Shown: in pieces, positions 6,827-6,962 of the stretch | Position numbering within the stretch: the stretch's first letter is position 1 | Layout: every line of letters begins with the position of its first letter | Assembly (NCBI RefSeq): GCF_050943655.1 | Contig: NZ_JBMNPQ010000076.1 | Span: 1-6,962 of the forward strand | Length of the DNA stretch: 6,962 nt | Direction of reading: 5' to 3' | Origin: Peptoniphilus_A sp050943655 | GTDB lineage: Bacteria > Bacillota > Clostridia > Tissierellales > Peptoniphilaceae | Translations under genes and position numbers: made by a program | The notes under the pieces: model-generated | Told to the model about the DNA's origin: nothing | What the model saw: only the letters and a program-made list of their open reading frames with translations | Database searches by the model: none

Positions 6827-6848
6827 GTTATTTGATAATTAAATAGTG
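6827..6848 (+). promoter_or_regulatory. boxA-like antitermination element
   Basis: GTTATTTGATAATTAAATAG lines up with the Firmicutes rRNA leader motif of the form TTCTTTGAAAACTAAA, with several substitutions. It lies about 20 nt after the P2 start, a usual place for boxA. NusB and S10 would bind the RNA and protect the long untranslated rRNA transcript from Rho. The match is imperfect. Confidence 0.45.
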
Positions 6849-6863
6849 TGAAGATATAAATTC

Positions 6864-6876
6864 GTGATTTAATCAC
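6864..6876 (+). repeat. Small palindrome in the 16S leader
   Basis: GTGATTTAATCAC has two exact 6-base arms around a single central T. As RNA it would fold with a 4-bp stem and 5-nt loop, with two more A-U pairs possible outside a mismatch (6861-6862 with 6878-6879). It may help leader folding during 16S processing or be a protein site on DNA. Confidence 0.5.
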
Positions 6877-6911
6877 AAAAAGCAAACCAGATATTCGTTT
6901 AGTTTTAGGAC

Positions 6912-6921
6912 TAGAAGAGTT
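6912..6921 (+). repeat. Direct repeat copy 2, TAGAAGAGTT, just upstream of 16S
   Basis: Exact match to 6709-6718. This copy ends 13 nt before the inferred mature 16S 5' end and overlaps the inner arm of a possible leader stem-loop. Two copies, one in each promoter's leader, could carry the same signal. Confidence 0.45.
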
Positions 6922-6934
6922 AGGTAAACAAATT

Positions 6935-6962
6935 TTAATTGAGAGTTTGATCCTGGCTCAGG
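6935..6962 (+). rRNA. rrs: 16S ribosomal RNA, 5' end only (cut by window edge)
   Basis: AGAGTTTGATCCTGGCTCAG at 6942-6961 is the near-universal start of bacterial 16S rRNA (E. coli positions 8-27). Counting back places the mature 5' end near 6935. Only about 28 nt are visible, so the gene continues beyond the window. It is transcribed from P1 and P2 in the same direction as the upstream protein genes. Confidence 0.97.

Larger units (their letters stand above)
6808..6934 (+). other. 16S rRNA leader (precursor sequence removed during maturation)
   Basis: This is the transcribed spacer between the inferred P2 start and the mature 16S end. It holds the 5' hairpin, a boxA-like stretch, the palindrome at 6864-6876 and a possible nested stem at 6897-6929 (GTTTA with TAAAC outside, TTTTA with TAGAA inside). 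In rRNA operons such leaders carry NusB/S10 antitermination signals and pair with sequence after 16S to form the RNase III processing stem. The partner strand lies outside the window, so that pairing cannot be tested here. No ORF is present. Confidence 0.7.

Noticed and set aside
1..6962. CRISPR array, mobile element, phage or defence genes, tRNA genes
   Set aside because: No regularly spaced repeats, transposase-like sequence, terminal inverted repeats of a mobile element, or tRNA-like cloverleaf sequence were seen on either strand.

Overview
The window is low-GC, densely packed DNA from a Gram-positive anaerobe of the Firmicutes/Clostridia type. The evidence is AT-rich coding DNA, Arg codons dominated by AGA, GTG and TTG starts behind purine-rich Shine-Dalgarno sites, a MutS2 with a Smr domain, a long-form U32 protein and consensus sigma-A rRNA promoters. 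The protein style suggests the Tissierellia/Peptoniphilaceae group, but that is a guess from memory, not a database match. Everything reads on the + strand.

Layout: the window opens inside a U32-family gene of which 225 C-terminal residues are visible. It overlaps by 8 bp a complete mutS2 (rqcU) that starts at GTG 672. After a 10-bp gap comes a complete argS (arginyl-tRNA synthetase). A 12-bp gap leads to a six-helix membrane protein of unknown function. Its stop codon directly abuts a TTG-started gene for a TPR-repeat protein. No intergenic space in this run is large enough for a terminator or T-box, so the five genes look like one transcription unit.

From 6646 to about 6934 lies a 289-bp non-coding region. 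It holds two tandem consensus sigma-70/A promoters (P1 at 6660-6688, P2 at 6773-6801), a leader with a boxA-like stretch and small inverted repeats, and then the 5' end of a 16S rRNA gene cut by the window edge. The P1 -35 box begins only 14 nt after the TPR gene's stop codon, with no convincing terminator between, so the protein operon may read into the rRNA operon.

The recognised genes share a translation theme: a U32 Fe-S protein (relatives hydroxylate rRNA or tRNA), the ribosome-collision factor MutS2/RqcU, ArgRS and the rRNA operon. The membrane/TPR pair between them is the real unknown. I see no mobile element, CRISPR array, phage gene or defence system. The points most worth a second look are the unknown membrane/TPR pair, a strong GC-rich hairpin inside the TPR coding sequence, and the repeat-rich rRNA promoter/leader region.
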